This document shows positions 63,642 to 64,000 of a stretch of DNA of 64,000 nt, in pieces. Within the stretch, counting starts at the first letter, position 1. Each line of letters begins with the position of its first letter. The stretch lies in contig JANSYJ010000001.1 in the NCBI GenBank assembly GCA_024742495.1, positions 248,001-312,000 of the forward strand, in the 5' to 3' direction. Under the pieces are notes generated by a model. The model was not told the origin of the DNA. It worked only from the letters and a program-made list of their open reading frames with translations, and made no database searches. The translations under genes were made by a program, and so were the position numbers. Source of the stretch: Bacteroidota bacterium (GTDB lineage Bacteria > Bacteroidota > Bacteroidia > Flavobacteriales > Schleiferiaceae).

Positions 63642-64000
63642 TGAAAAAAACATTCACTCTCCTTTTTAGCCTAGCCCTCATCGGAACAAGTCTAGGACAA
63701 AAAGACGCCGCCAAGTTTCGGGAAATTTACTCCCAAGCGCTTACAGAACAACAGGGCTTTGCCTGGCTTACGGAACTTTGCGGATTGGGACCTCGCTTTG
63801 CCGGAAGCGAGCAAGCCACCGAGTCTATTTTGTACTTCCAAGAAGTAATGGACTCCCTTGGTTTCGAAACCCGACTTCAGGCGGTTAAGGTACCACGATG
63901 GGTGCGAGGACCGCAAGAAAAGGCCTGGCTGGTCCAAGGTATCGATCAAGCCGAAATGGCGGTTACCGCACTTGGGGGCAGCGTTCCCACACCCAATGGT
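63641..64000 (+). CDS. M28-type peptidase, N-terminal part (cut by window end)
   Basis: The first 120 codons of a longer frame. Signal peptide MKKTFTLLFSLALIGTSLGQ, then WLTELCGLGPRFAGSEQATE, the usual opening of M28 metallopeptidases of the carboxypeptidase Q kind, and VPRWVRGPQEKAWLV, also typical of that group. The metal-binding catalytic part lies beyond the window. Expected to be secreted or periplasmic. The start overlaps the DUF819 stop by 1 nt. Confidence 0.8.
   Translation, partial: MKKTFTLLFSLALIGTSLGQKDAAKFREIYSQALTEQQGFAWLTELCGLGPRFAGSEQATESILYFQEVMDSLGFETRLQAVKVPRWVRGPQEKAWLVQGIDQAEMAVTALGGSVPTPNG

Overview
The window is a gene-dense stretch of a Bacteroidota chromosome, most likely a marine Flavobacteriia-type organism (Cryomorphaceae/Schleiferiaceae-like; this placement is inference). 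The signs are: five large secreted proteins ending in the CHU_C/type B sorting domain of the type IX secretion system; promoters built from TAnnTTTG -7 boxes with few Shine-Dalgarno sites; a purD-DUF6341-DUF6427 neighbourhood; and asnS-rpoN-membrane protein synteny. I see no tRNA, rRNA, CRISPR array, insertion sequence or prophage.

Layout. 1-11.9 kb: mostly housekeeping genes: an HU-like/SPOR membrane protein, thioesterase, purD, gdhA, a GH16-like lipoprotein, gatC, plsC, trpS and lepA. 12.0-21.9 kb: four tandem co-oriented paralogues of 770-803 aa, each with a signal peptide, a cysteine-rich N-terminal module and a C-terminal T9SS sorting domain. 21.9-29.1 kb: a minus-strand metabolic run (pepA-pdxA, then DUF177-rpmF-plsX-fabH-accB-accC) feeding fatty acid and phospholipid synthesis, with a terminator-like hairpin abutting the plsX start. 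29.2-32.4 kb: a fifth, more distant T9SS protein, closely followed by riboflavin synthase. 32.4-41.8 kb: a short dxs with a secreted repeat protein, then an RND efflux operon (tetR-tolC-acrA-acrB) with a nested operator candidate over the tetR promoter. 41.8-46.5 kb: asnS, rpoN, a membrane protein and an esterase-like lipoprotein.

46.7-53.6 kb is the most unusual segment. Five genes overlap by 4, 4, 4 and 14 nt: a protein with an N-terminal AraC-type DNA-binding domain and an unrecognised C-terminal region; a STAND-type P-loop NTPase with one central membrane span, coiled coil and WD40-like end; a TPR plus beta-barrel outer-membrane protein; and two lipoproteins. I read it as a candidate trans-envelope signalling or assembly system (inference).

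53.7-64 kb: lysS with a 70-residue C-terminal extension, a classical AraC regulator, a START-like secreted protein, a TLC-like membrane protein, a YjdI/CDGSH iron-sulphur protein, a sulfotransferase-like protein, a MutS2 homologue whose Smr domain is replaced by a basic low-complexity tail, a DUF819 permease, and the start of an M28-type peptidase cut by the window end.
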